A DNA stretch of 64,000 nucleotides from Parvicella sp964387945 (GTDB lineage: Bacteria; Bacteroidota; Bacteroidia; Flavobacteriales_D; Parvicellaceae). Location: contig CAYLYX010000004.1 of the NCBI GenBank assembly GCA_964387945.1, positions 186,001-250,000 of the forward strand, in the 5' to 3' direction. Shown here piece by piece: positions 16,345-25,300 of the stretch. Numbering within the stretch: the first letter of the stretch is position 1; every line of letters begins with the position of its first letter. The notes beneath the pieces are model-generated. The model had not been told where the DNA came from. It saw only the letters and a list, made by a program, of their open reading frames with translations, and did no database searches. Made by a program: the position numbers and the translations under genes.

Positions 16345-16403
16345 TGAATGAATAATCATTCGAAGTGTTGTCTTTTGAGTTATATTGAATGAATAATCAT
16401 TCG
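16345..16403. promoter_or_regulatory. Twin palindromic operator candidates upstream of hipB
   Basis: The 18-mer TGAATGAATAATCATTCG occurs twice without mismatch, at 16345-16362 and 16386-16403. Each holds the inverted repeat GAATGA-ATAA-TCATTC. The copies are 41 bp apart, close to four helical turns, and the nearer begins about 30 bp upstream of the -7 box. This is the layout expected for cooperative binding by a dimeric repressor such as HipB. There is no T-run, so they are not terminators of the upstream gene. Confidence 0.65.
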
Positions 16404-16432
16404 TGGGAGGTTCTTTGATTTAGGAGTGAAGA

Positions 16433-17785
16433 TTAGTTTTCTCTAACCCAATCAAACCTAAAGTCACAGGTGCGATACTCCTCTTCAATTCGGATGTAAA
16501 TGTCACTCAGTTTATTGTTTACCCACTCTAGCAGCATATCGTTTTGCTTATTTTGTAGCGCAAATTTTTGAATCAGTTGATAATCATCTTTCAAGTTGGC
16601 ACGGTGTGGATCTGTCTTTGCCAAAAGCTTCACAATTTTATACGATTGTCCATCGTACGTTTCAAAAAGGAATGACTTCGAAATTTCATTAATATCTAAA
16701 GGATCGATGTTCTGAAACGTAACGGGGTCGATGTCTTGCATATCTAGAAAGGAAGTACCTGTATTCTGATTGTAGACAATCCCCTGTGTTCCTTTCGTGA
16801 AATCATCTTCAGAAAACTCCACTACTGCATCTTCAAATGAAATCGTTCCTTTCTGAATTTCACTACGAATACTGTCCAATCTTTTCTTACAGACTCCAAG
16901 TTGCTCATAACTTGGCTTTAAGCAAAGTAGAATATGTCTCCCGTAAAATTGTTCACCTCTTCTTTTTTCGATTCGAAGAATATGAAAGCCGTACTGCGTT
17001 TCAAAAACAGGACTCACCGAATCGATAGCTGTCTCATAAGCCTTGGCTTCAAATTGGGGTACAAACTGTCCACGACCTACCCAGCCAAAATCACCGCCAT
17101 TCTCCGCTGAAGCTTTATCACACGAGTAGAATTTAGCAGCCGATTCAAAAGATAAAGTTCCCTTGATAATTTTACTTCTCAACTCTTCTAATTCTTTTTT
17201 AACAGCTAATTTCTCTTCATCTGTTATCACAGGTTTTAGCACAATCTGAGCAAGTTGAATCTGACTTCCCACAAGCGGAATACTGTCGATTGGAAAGGAT
17301 TCAAAGAAGGCCTTTACTTCCTTTGGAGATACGGTTACACCAGAAGTGATTGACTGTTGCATTTGCTGCACTTTCATTCGGTTCTCAATCTGTACGTAAA
17401 ATTCGTCTTTGATCTCCTGAATTGACTTTTCGTAAAATTTCTCTAAATCGGCAACACCGTTAGGCATTTGACTCGCAAAGTATTGAATTCGTTGATCCAA
17501 TTCTGCATTTACCTGAGCCTCTCCAATCTCAATACTGTCTAATTCAGCCTGATGCAGCAGCAATTTCTCCAACATCAAATCCTCTAGCATCGTACAGCCT
17601 AAATCGTCCGATACCTCTTCTCCTTGCTGATAGGCTTGTAGTTTTTGTGCCTCTATTTCAGACATGAGAATGGCGTGCTCACCCACAACGGCAACCACTT
17701 TATCAATTAGTTTATTTTGAGCAAAGCTAAGTACACTTGTAAAAGCAAAAAGTACTGCTAGGCTAATTTGTTTTGCGTTAATCAT
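16433..17785 (-). CDS. SurA-like periplasmic peptidyl-prolyl isomerase
   Basis: 450 residues with a signal peptide (AFTSVLSFAQ). The N-terminal chaperone domain (about 25-170, NKLIDKVVAVVGEHAILMSEIE) is typical of SurA. The first parvulin domain (about 175-280) is well conserved: LAQIVLKP, GGDFGWVGRGQFVPQFE, FETQYGFHILRI. A second parvulin domain (about 285-385) is more degenerate (GRHILLCLKPSYEQL, but no FGWV equivalent), so it may be structural. It helps outer-membrane proteins fold in the periplasm. It is the last gene of a three-gene chaperone operon, overlapping the lipoprotein gene by 8 nt. Confidence 0.9.
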   Translation of the reverse strand: MINAKQISLAVLFAFTSVLSFAQNKLIDKVVAVVGEHAILMSEIEAQKLQAYQQGEEVSDDLGCTMLEDLMLEKLLLHQAELDSIEIGEAQVNAELDQRIQYFASQMPNGVADLEKFYEKSIQEIKDEFYVQIENRMKVQQMQQSITSGVTVSPKEVKAFFESFPIDSIPLVGSQIQLAQIVLKPVITDEEKLAVKKELEELRSKIIKGTLSFESAAKFYSCDKASAENGGDFGWVGRGQFVPQFEAKAYETAIDSVSPVFETQYGFHILRIEKRRGEQFYGRHILLCLKPSYEQLGVCKKRLDSIRSEIQKGTISFEDAVVEFSEDDFTKGTQGIVYNQNTGTSFLDMQDIDPVTFQNIDPLDINEISKSFLFETYDGQSYKIVKLLAKTDPHRANLKDDYQLIQKFALQNKQNDMLLEWVNNKLSDIYIRIEEEYRTCDFRFDWVREN

Positions 17786-18638
17786 TATAGATTTTAATAA
17801 TGTTTGCGTTCTGAGCGTCCTTGTAAAGTTCAGACTTCAACTCTTTACGCAATTCGTTCATTTTTATATTCAACAGAATACCTCTGATCTTATCGTGCTC
17901 AAACTCGATAGGGGATACCTCATCTTGTAATTTGGAGTCAACGATATTCAGGTAGTAAACCATTCCTTCTTCTTCAAACGTAATATTTTTCTTTTTTCGT
18001 ATAAAAGTTTCCTTGTTAATATCTGTTAAGGGTACATCGCTCAACACATCGTCAAAGAAAACCCAATTAGAAGTATCGTTAAAAAACTTCACACTGTAAA
18101 GGTTAGCATGGCTTTGTAAACTGATCCAATCGTCTTCATCCTTCAGTCGATACCACTGTTCCACCTCTTCGAGGTCGGGAGTATTGGGCGTATACTTGGC
18201 ATACACAGCTTTTACAATATAATCCTTTAGGATAAAGTCTTCCAAATTCTCATCGTAATACTTTTGTATTTCCGCCATGGGAACTACGGTATCTAACCGA
18301 TCCTGAATGTAATACTGTTCGTAGGTATACATTAACAGCGATCGTTTGTAGTCCTCCAACTGATAGTCTACATTTTGACTCTTTTCAGGAAGCACTTCAA
18401 TGGCTTTTTGGTACACCACCTGTTCCTGAATCCATTGCTCGGTGTAGGTCTCCACAAACTGCAGACTGTCTTCTGGAGAAAGCCCCTCAGGAAGATGATA
18501 CAGGAGTTCGGCCTCCGTTAAGTTGACGTTATTGACCGATGCAATGACTTTCTCGTTGCTTTCCGTTTCTTCTGTAGAGCAGGATAGTATCAATGCTAAA
18601 AAAGCAATACTGGATATGACAACGAGTGGTTTTATCAA
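17778..18638 (-). CDS. SurA-N-like lipoprotein chaperone without parvulin domain
   Basis: 286 residues. The N-terminus is a lipoprotein signal (SIAFLALILSC, Cys20). The mature part starts EKVIASVNNVNLTEAELLYHL, the pattern of SurA/PpiD N-terminal domains, and continues as a helical domain with FVETYTEQWIQEQVVYQKA. No parvulin signature (GGDLGWF type) is visible, so it is probably a binding or holdase partner, not an isomerase. It sits between two parvulin proteins and overlaps both (4 nt and 8 nt), which strongly suggests joint action in outer-membrane protein assembly. Confidence 0.8.
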   Translation of the reverse strand: MIKPLVVISSIAFLALILSCSTEETESNEKVIASVNNVNLTEAELLYHLPEGLSPEDSLQFVETYTEQWIQEQVVYQKAIEVLPEKSQNVDYQLEDYKRSLLMYTYEQYYIQDRLDTVVPMAEIQKYYDENLEDFILKDYIVKAVYAKYTPNTPDLEEVEQWYRLKDEDDWISLQSHANLYSVKFFNDTSNWVFFDDVLSDVPLTDINKETFIRKKKNITFEEEGMVYYLNIVDSKLQDEVSPIEFEHDKIRGILLNIKMNELRKELKSELYKDAQNANIIKIYND

Positions 18639-20593
18639 GGCTTATTTTTGATCGAGTATAAAACGTCTTTGAAGACTGTTACTTCATAAGTTCCTTTCAA
18701 TTCAGTAATCCACTTGTCTTCTAGGTATTCCTGATAAGCAGCTGTGATAGCGCCCTTTGCTTCTTTCAGTTTTTTGGGCTGAGCAGGAAGCTTTTTGTCA
18801 ATTTTTACAAGGACGTACTTGCCGTTCAATAAAACAGGTTTATTGAGTCCTTCTTCAAAGTCGTAACTATCAAGATATTCGTTTTTCCCTTCTTCAAAGC
18901 GACCACTTTCGAAAGCAATATTCAATTGCGAGTCTTGGTTGAGGTAGTTAACGATACTGTCGCTTCTCAATTCTCCTTTCTTAACTAATTTATAGGCTTT
19001 CTTGATTACTTTCTTATCCTTTGCCGTAAAGATTTGTGCATCCACACGATCTTTCCACATGTATTCATCTTTGTGAGCCTCGTAGTAGTTTTTGAGTCCA
19101 GCAGTGTCTTTAATTGCATATGACCACACTTTTTGATCATTGATTTCAAACAAAAGAATCCCATCTCTGTACTCTTTCAATAACGCCTTGTATTTTGGGT
19201 ACTTTACTTCTAATCTTGACTTTTCAAACTCAGTCATGTCGTAGGTTACGTAGCTTTCGAACTGAGCATTAAGAAAATCTTCCACCTTTAGAATCTGCTC
19301 TCCCTTCCATCGAGGTCTTACGTATTCCATGAAATCACCTACCGTTCTAGAAATACCCGCATAAGAGAACAATTCATTCGTTCCCATCTTTTCCTTGATT
19401 TGATCTGCATATGCTTCGTTAAACTTCTTAGCTGCTTTTACTTCTTTTGCAAAAGCATCATAGTTCTTTCCATTTTTAGCAAAAGCGTATTCTTTTTTCA
19501 GCTTATTGATAAAGCTAGATTTTGTTTTTGCTGAACGTACTGGGTCTCTTTGAATTTTGTTTTTGAGCTCAATCTTAAGCGATTCGTAATCATCCATCGG
19601 TTGGAACTCAATTCGTTTAATGATGTGCCATCCTGCAGGTGTTTTAACAGGTTGCGTATAGGCTCCATCTTCTTTTAGGCTATAAGCAGCATCCTCAAAT
19701 TCTTGGAAGTACTTTCCGGGTTCTACCCAATCGATTTCTCCATTTTTTCTTACAGAGTTACGATCATCGGAATAATCCATTACCAAACTAGCAAAATCAT
19801 CACCTGATTCCAGTTTTTCGTAAATCTCATTGATTTTCTGCTCCGCATTCGCCAAATCTTGCTCTGTAGCCGTCTTCTTGGTCAAAACCATGATGTGAGC
19901 AACACGCACACGACCTCTACTTTTTCGCATGTCGGTCGGCTTCACGATGTGGTATCCAAATCTCGTTCTGAACGGCATGGAGATTTCACCCATCTTCGTT
20001 TTGTACGCTGCATCTTCAAAAGGGTAGACCATTCTGAAGGCAGAGAAAAAACCTAAATCACCCCCATTGGTCTTGGCGGAAGGATCAGTAGAATGCTTTT
20101 TTGCCGCCTGATCAAATGTGATGTCCCCACTCAAAATTTGATCCCTAATCTTCATGATTTGATTGTAGGCTTCAACCGTATCTTCTGGTTTAGCATCTTC
20201 TGGAACGCTAATGAGTAGGTGAGAGGCTCTCAGTTCATTTGCTGTGCGGAAGTAAGCTTCTTTCATGAGTTCATCCGTTACACTCGTATCCACTAGATAG
20301 GGTTTCTGCAATTGAATTTTGTAACCGTTGAACTCCGCTTTAAACTTTTGCGTAGTGTCCAAACCTGCTGCTTCTGCTGCTTCTACTTTTAGTCTGAAGT
20401 TGGTAAACAGCTCAATGTACTCATCTAGTTCTTCTTTATTCGTGACGTTCTCTTTCTTGTTTTTCCAAAAAATCTGTTCAAACTCACTTACGGTTATTTT
20501 CTCATTGTTGACAGTCATGACAACAGGATCTTGAGAAAACAGGGTTCCTGCAAAAGATAAACTTACTAATGCTAATCCAATCAATCTCTTCAT
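18635..20593 (-). CDS. Periplasmic peptidyl-prolyl isomerase with two parvulin domains
   Basis: 652 residues with a signal peptide (LALVSLSFAGTLFSQ). A short SurA-type N-terminal region (MTVNNEKITVSEFEQIFWK) leads into two complete parvulin domains: about 120-225 (ASHLLISV, NGGDLGFFSAFRMVYPFEDA, FRTRFGYHIVK) and about 230-335 (VAHIMVLTKK, RKNGEIDWVEPGKYFQEFEDA, KTPAGWHIIKR). A long C-terminal helical and Lys-rich region of about 300 residues follows and resembles the C-terminal halves of Bacteroidota SurA/PpiD homologs. First gene of the chaperone operon; its -7 box lies at the guaB stop codon. Likely role: folding of outer-membrane and T9SS proteins. Confidence 0.9.
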   Translation of the reverse strand: MKRLIGLALVSLSFAGTLFSQDPVVMTVNNEKITVSEFEQIFWKNKKENVTNKEELDEYIELFTNFRLKVEAAEAAGLDTTQKFKAEFNGYKIQLQKPYLVDTSVTDELMKEAYFRTANELRASHLLISVPEDAKPEDTVEAYNQIMKIRDQILSGDITFDQAAKKHSTDPSAKTNGGDLGFFSAFRMVYPFEDAAYKTKMGEISMPFRTRFGYHIVKPTDMRKSRGRVRVAHIMVLTKKTATEQDLANAEQKINEIYEKLESGDDFASLVMDYSDDRNSVRKNGEIDWVEPGKYFQEFEDAAYSLKEDGAYTQPVKTPAGWHIIKRIEFQPMDDYESLKIELKNKIQRDPVRSAKTKSSFINKLKKEYAFAKNGKNYDAFAKEVKAAKKFNEAYADQIKEKMGTNELFSYAGISRTVGDFMEYVRPRWKGEQILKVEDFLNAQFESYVTYDMTEFEKSRLEVKYPKYKALLKEYRDGILLFEINDQKVWSYAIKDTAGLKNYYEAHKDEYMWKDRVDAQIFTAKDKKVIKKAYKLVKKGELRSDSIVNYLNQDSQLNIAFESGRFEEGKNEYLDSYDFEEGLNKPVLLNGKYVLVKIDKKLPAQPKKLKEAKGAITAAYQEYLEDKWITELKGTYEVTVFKDVLYSIKNKP

Positions 20594-20626
20594 AATTCAA
20601 ACTTTAAATTAAACGTGCTAAACGAT

Positions 20627-20634
20627 CAAAACTA
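20627..20634 (-). promoter_or_regulatory. Candidate -7 box of the chaperone operon
   Basis: The minus strand reads TAGTTTTG, an exact TANNTTTG match, overlapping the guaB stop codon and 33 nt before the ATG at 20593. No -33 element is obvious. Confidence 0.4.
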
Positions 20635-22107
20635 CTTTATATTATAGTTAGGTGCTTCTCGTGTAATTGTCACATCGTGTGGGTGACTTTCCTTGATTCC
20701 GGAATTAGTAATCCGCACAAACTGTGCCTTTTCGATCAAATCATCAATAGTAGCGGCACCGCAGTAGCCCATTCCAGCTCTTAGCCCACCTACCAATTGA
20801 TGCATAACTTCTTTTAATTTTCCCTTAAAAGGAACTCTTCCTGAAATCCCTTCTGGTACTAATTTTTTGATATCATCTTCCATGTCTTGGAAGTATCGGT
20901 CTTTAGACCCTTTTTGCATCGCTTCAAGCGACCCCATTCCCCGATAGGACTTAAATTTACGTCCTTCAAAAATAATGGTTTCACCAGGTGATTCTTCTGT
21001 ACCTGCGAACATACTGCCCATCATGACTGTGCTAGCTCCAGCGGCAATCGCTTTTACAATGTCTCCTGTATATCGAATTCCTCCATCCGCAATCAATGGA
21101 ACACCAGTTCCTTCCAACGCCTTAGCCACATTCATGACAGCCGAGAACTGCGGAACCCCCACACCTGCAATCACCCGTGTGGTGCAAATCGACCCTGGTC
21201 CGATTCCAACTTTAACGCCATCAGCACCAGCCTCTACAAGTGCCATAGCTGCTTCTGGAGTGGCAATGTTACCTACTACAATTTGTAAATCACCGTGTGC
21301 TGCCTTTACTCGCTTTAAAACTTCAATTACTCCTGCTGAATGACCATGAGCCGTATCGATAATAATAGCATCCACACCAGCTTTTACCAAAGCATCCACT
21401 CTTTCCATTGTGTCTCCACTCACACCTACGGCAGCAGCAACTCTCAATCTCCCATAGCTATCTTTACAAGAGTTTGGATGTTCTTTTACCTTGATAATGT
21501 CACGATAAGTAATCAAGCCAATCAATTTGTAGTTGCTATCTACTACTGGCAGTTTTTCAATTTTGTGCTCTTGCAAAATGTCTTCTGCTTGCTCCAAACT
21601 CACACTGTCTTTTACTGTGATTAGGTTTTCAGAAGTCATCACATCTCTTACCATACGATCTATATTCTTTTCAAAACGTAGATCACGGTTGGTGATGATC
21701 CCTTTTAGAATATTGTTATCGTCAACGATAGGAATTCCACCAATACTATTTTCTTTCATCATTCTCAACGCGTCCTCCAACGTAGCGTCCAAACCTAACG
21801 TCACTGGATCGAGGATCATTCCGCTTTCCGAACGCTTAACCTTTCTAACTTCCTGTGCCTGAGAAGCTACGCTCATATTTTTGTGCACCACACCAATACC
21901 ACCTTGCTGTGCAATGGCAATTGCTAAAGCACTTTCTGTAACCGTATCCATTGCAGCTGAAACGATAGGCGTTTTAAGATCGATACCTCTGGTAAATTTT
22001 GTCCCAAGATTAACTTCTCTCGGTAAGACTTGCGAATAATTCGGAACCAATAACACATCATCGTATGTTAATCCTTCTCCGATAATCTTTGTGGTGTTGA
22101 ATGACAT
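20632..22107 (-). CDS. guaB: Inosine-5'-monophosphate dehydrogenase
   Basis: 491 residues from the ATG at 22107, giving the usual IMPDH start MSFNTTKIIGEGLTYDDVLL; an in-frame ATG 69 nt upstream lies before the promoter and is unlikely. It oxidises IMP to XMP, the committed step to GMP. A TIM barrel is interrupted by two CBS domains (about 95-215, IGGIPIVDDNNILKGIITNRD and IEKLPVVDSNYKLIGLITYRD). The catalytic loop GPGSICTTRVIAGVGVPQ holds the active-site Cys. The mobile flap has RYFQ. GMGYCGA lies near the C-terminus. The distance to the chaperone operon is 38 bp. Confidence 0.97.
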   Translation of the reverse strand: MSFNTTKIIGEGLTYDDVLLVPNYSQVLPREVNLGTKFTRGIDLKTPIVSAAMDTVTESALAIAIAQQGGIGVVHKNMSVASQAQEVRKVKRSESGMILDPVTLGLDATLEDALRMMKENSIGGIPIVDDNNILKGIITNRDLRFEKNIDRMVRDVMTSENLITVKDSVSLEQAEDILQEHKIEKLPVVDSNYKLIGLITYRDIIKVKEHPNSCKDSYGRLRVAAAVGVSGDTMERVDALVKAGVDAIIIDTAHGHSAGVIEVLKRVKAAHGDLQIVVGNIATPEAAMALVEAGADGVKVGIGPGSICTTRVIAGVGVPQFSAVMNVAKALEGTGVPLIADGGIRYTGDIVKAIAAGASTVMMGSMFAGTEESPGETIIFEGRKFKSYRGMGSLEAMQKGSKDRYFQDMEDDIKKLVPEGISGRVPFKGKLKEVMHQLVGGLRAGMGYCGAATIDDLIEKAQFVRITNSGIKESHPHDVTITREAPNYNIK

Positions 22108-22152
22108 ATAAGTTGTTTGTTGACGGTTTTTAACTTCACTTATTTGAAGGTG

Positions 22153-22160
22153 CAAAGGTA
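22153..22160 (-). promoter_or_regulatory. -7 box of guaB
   Basis: The minus strand reads TACCTTTG, an exact TANNTTTG match, 45 nt upstream of the guaB ATG. It supports the start at 22107 over the longer reading. Confidence 0.5.
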
Positions 22161-22286
22161 TAAAAATGATTAACATAAAGACCAGTTAGAAATGAAATAG
22201 AACTCCATTCGAATAACCCTTATAAAGTCTTGATTTGTCTACTATTTTATGTGGCTGAAAATGAGTAGAATTAAAATAATCCTTCC

Positions 22287-22294
22287 TATTTTTG
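22287..22294 (+). promoter_or_regulatory. -7 box of the first alpha-2-macroglobulin gene
   Basis: TATTTTTG is an exact TANNTTTG match, 46 nt before the ATG at 22341. No TTTG was found at the -33 position. Confidence 0.5.
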
Positions 22295-22340
22295 AACCAA
22301 AGGGAAATCGACTTGTATTTTCTATTAAACGATTGTAACT

Positions 22341-25300
22341 ATGAGAATCAGCTATATCATCATCGCCTTTGCGCTAGTTTTTTTGACACTTACTTCAGAA
22401 AAGTGTATGCCCCGGAAGACGCCAATTGTTGAAGAGGTTGTCACTTCCACAGCACCTAGTAGTGTTGAAGAAAATAACGACCCTATAAAGTATGAGTTCA
22501 TCGGTGATTATCCAGATCGATGGAAAAAAGTGGATTCGTTGAACAACCTTGGGCTCTACAAGTCGGCTCTAGAAGAGGTTGGGTCAATCTATGAATTGGC
22601 GCGTAAGGACAAAAATTATCCTCAGGTGATTAAGGCACAAATGCATCGCCTAAAGTACAATACCTACTTATCGGATGACGATTATATTCAGGCGATCTAT
22701 GAGATGGATAGTTTGACAGAGCATGCTGAATTTCCTTTGAAGCAAATCTCTCATTTGTTGACAGCAAAGATTTATTACGGTTTCTATAACTCCAATAAAT
22801 GGACAATTATGAACCGCACGGCCACCGAAGGTTTTGATAACGAAGATGTGCGAACCTGGGACCTTAGAAAAATAGCACAAACCATAACCTATCACTACTC
22901 ACAGGCGACCAGTGAGTCGGATAAACTCAGCAAAATAAGTACGGATGATTTCAAAGACATATTGACCAATCGGACGAAAGACAATTACGATAACATGCTG
23001 ATGTTTCGACCTACCTTGCTTGACTTTATAGCACAGGAGTGTCTGACTTTTTTCCAATCAGCAGAATTTGGTATTTCTCAGAGTGATTTGAGGTGCACGC
23101 TCGATGATCCAGCACTATTAGGGAATGTAAATGAATTCTTAAAAGTGAATATCCAATGTGAAGACAGTTTAGCGAATAAAATTTATGCTGCTCAATTGTT
23201 GCAAAAAATAACACAACTTCACGTTAAGGATTCTTCTCCAGTGGCGTTGGTCAACATTACCCTTCAGCGTTTAAAGTTTGTTAAGAATAACATTACCATT
23301 GGTAACCATGATAAGCTGTACCTCGAAACGCTAGATGAGTTGATTACAACGTATATCACTCATGAAGCTGTTACGGAAGTACTATATGAGAAGGCGCTTT
23401 GGTACTACACCAATCGTAACGAAAACAGCGATAAAGAAGAGGTGAAGTTTGGGTACAAAACAGCGCACCAAATTTGTCAAAAAGCCCTCAAAATGTTCCC
23501 GGATTCTTTTGGAGCAAAGCAATGTCAATACCTCATAGATCAAATTGAGGCGAAGGAGCTTTCTGTAAACATTGAAGAGGTGATGAAACCCAATACGACT
23601 CATAAGTATAAAATAAATTTTAGAAATATAGATGATGTCCATTTCAAGCTGTACCAATTGCCAAAAGACTATCAGCTTCCTTATGAATATAATGACGGAA
23701 TTAAGGATACACCTCAACAGATTATGCACGATGGGGAAGAGCTAACGGCATGGAGCGAAGAGACACCCAACTCACAAGATTATGAAGCGCATAGTTACGA
23801 GAAGATCTTAAAAGGACTTCCCTTGGGTAGGTATTGTCTTTTTGTTTCAGATCGAGAACAGTTTACCATTGAAAATGGAAAGAACCTTCAGTATATCTTT
23901 TTTCAAGTGACAAATTTCGCCATGTCTTCCAACCAAATTGGTGAACATAACACGCGTGAAGTTCAAGTTTACGATAGGTATAGCGGTGCGTATCTGCCAG
24001 GCGTGAAAGTGCAGTTGTATGAGTACGTATACAACAAGTTCAAGAAAAGAAGCGAGTTTAAAAAATTGTCAGCTCATACCACAGATTCTGAAGGAAAGAT
24101 CAGGTATACTGCTAAGCAGGACTACAAGTCTATGTATGCCGAACTGACCAAAGGAGAAGATTATTATTTTGATGGCCAAGGGGTTTATATTAGCGACTAT
24201 GATTATTCGTATGACAACAATTACACGACTACCCATTTCTTTTTAGATCGCAAAATCTATCGTCCTAACCAACCGATTTACTTTAAGGGAATAGTTGAGA
24301 GTAATAACAATGGTCAGCACAAGGTAGTTGCCAATCAAAAGGTTACGGTAACACTATATGATGTCAATTATCAGAAAGTCAACTCCATAGAAGTAACAAC
24401 CAATGAATACGGTTCCTACTCTGGAGAGTTCACGGCTCCCGATGCTGGTTTGAATGGTCAAATGAGCATTTCGGATAATTACAGTTCTACCTATTTCAGC
24501 GTAGAAGAATATAAGCGACCCAAGTTTCAGGTCGACTTTGATCCGGTAGAAGGTTCATACAAGTTGAATACAGATGTAAAAGTAGTTGGAAATGCGGTGG
24601 CTTATGCCGGAAATCAAATTGATGGCGCTACCGTGAAGTATCGCGTGGTGCGAACCGCCTATTTTCCTTACTGGTGTTGGTATAGATGGGGATATCAACC
24701 GTATTCTGGTTCATTTGAGGTTGCTCAGGGTGAAGCAACCACGGATGAGAACGGACAGTTTGAAATTACATTCAATGCTAAGGAGGATAAGTCCATTCAC
24801 AGAAAATTTGCACCTACCTATACCTACCAAATTTCTGCGGATGTAACAGATATCAATGGCGAAACACGATCGGGTCAAACCTATGTATCCGTAGGAGTCA
24901 ATGCGATGAACTTGTCCTTGAACATTCCCACTGAGTTGGATAAATCAAAGATGTCTCATTTTAATGTGTTCACTACTAATCTAAACGGACAGCCGATTGA
25001 TGCGAAGGTGGACATTACCATTTCTAAACTAAAAGCACCAAATCAGGTGTTCAGAACAGAGCTTTGGACTGCTCCGGATATTAAGTCTATTCCTATTGGT
25101 GAGTATCAAAAGAATTTCCCACAAGATATTTATGATGAAGAGAACCTCCCTCAGAATTTCCCAATGGAGAAAAATTTAATGACCATGAGCATCAATACCG
25201 CAGAAACGGACTCTGTAAATTATGGTAATAAGAACCATTGGCAACCTGGATATTACAAAATCATTGCTAAGTCGCTTGACGAGTTTGGAACAGAAGTACA

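Noticed and set aside
16345..16403. Palindromes upstream of hipB as terminators of the chaperone operon
   Set aside because: The stems are short and AT-rich and there is no T-run on the minus strand after them.
22108..22176. Longer guaB start
   Set aside because: The extra 23 residues include hydrophobic, non-IMPDH sequence and the -7 box would lie within the coding region.
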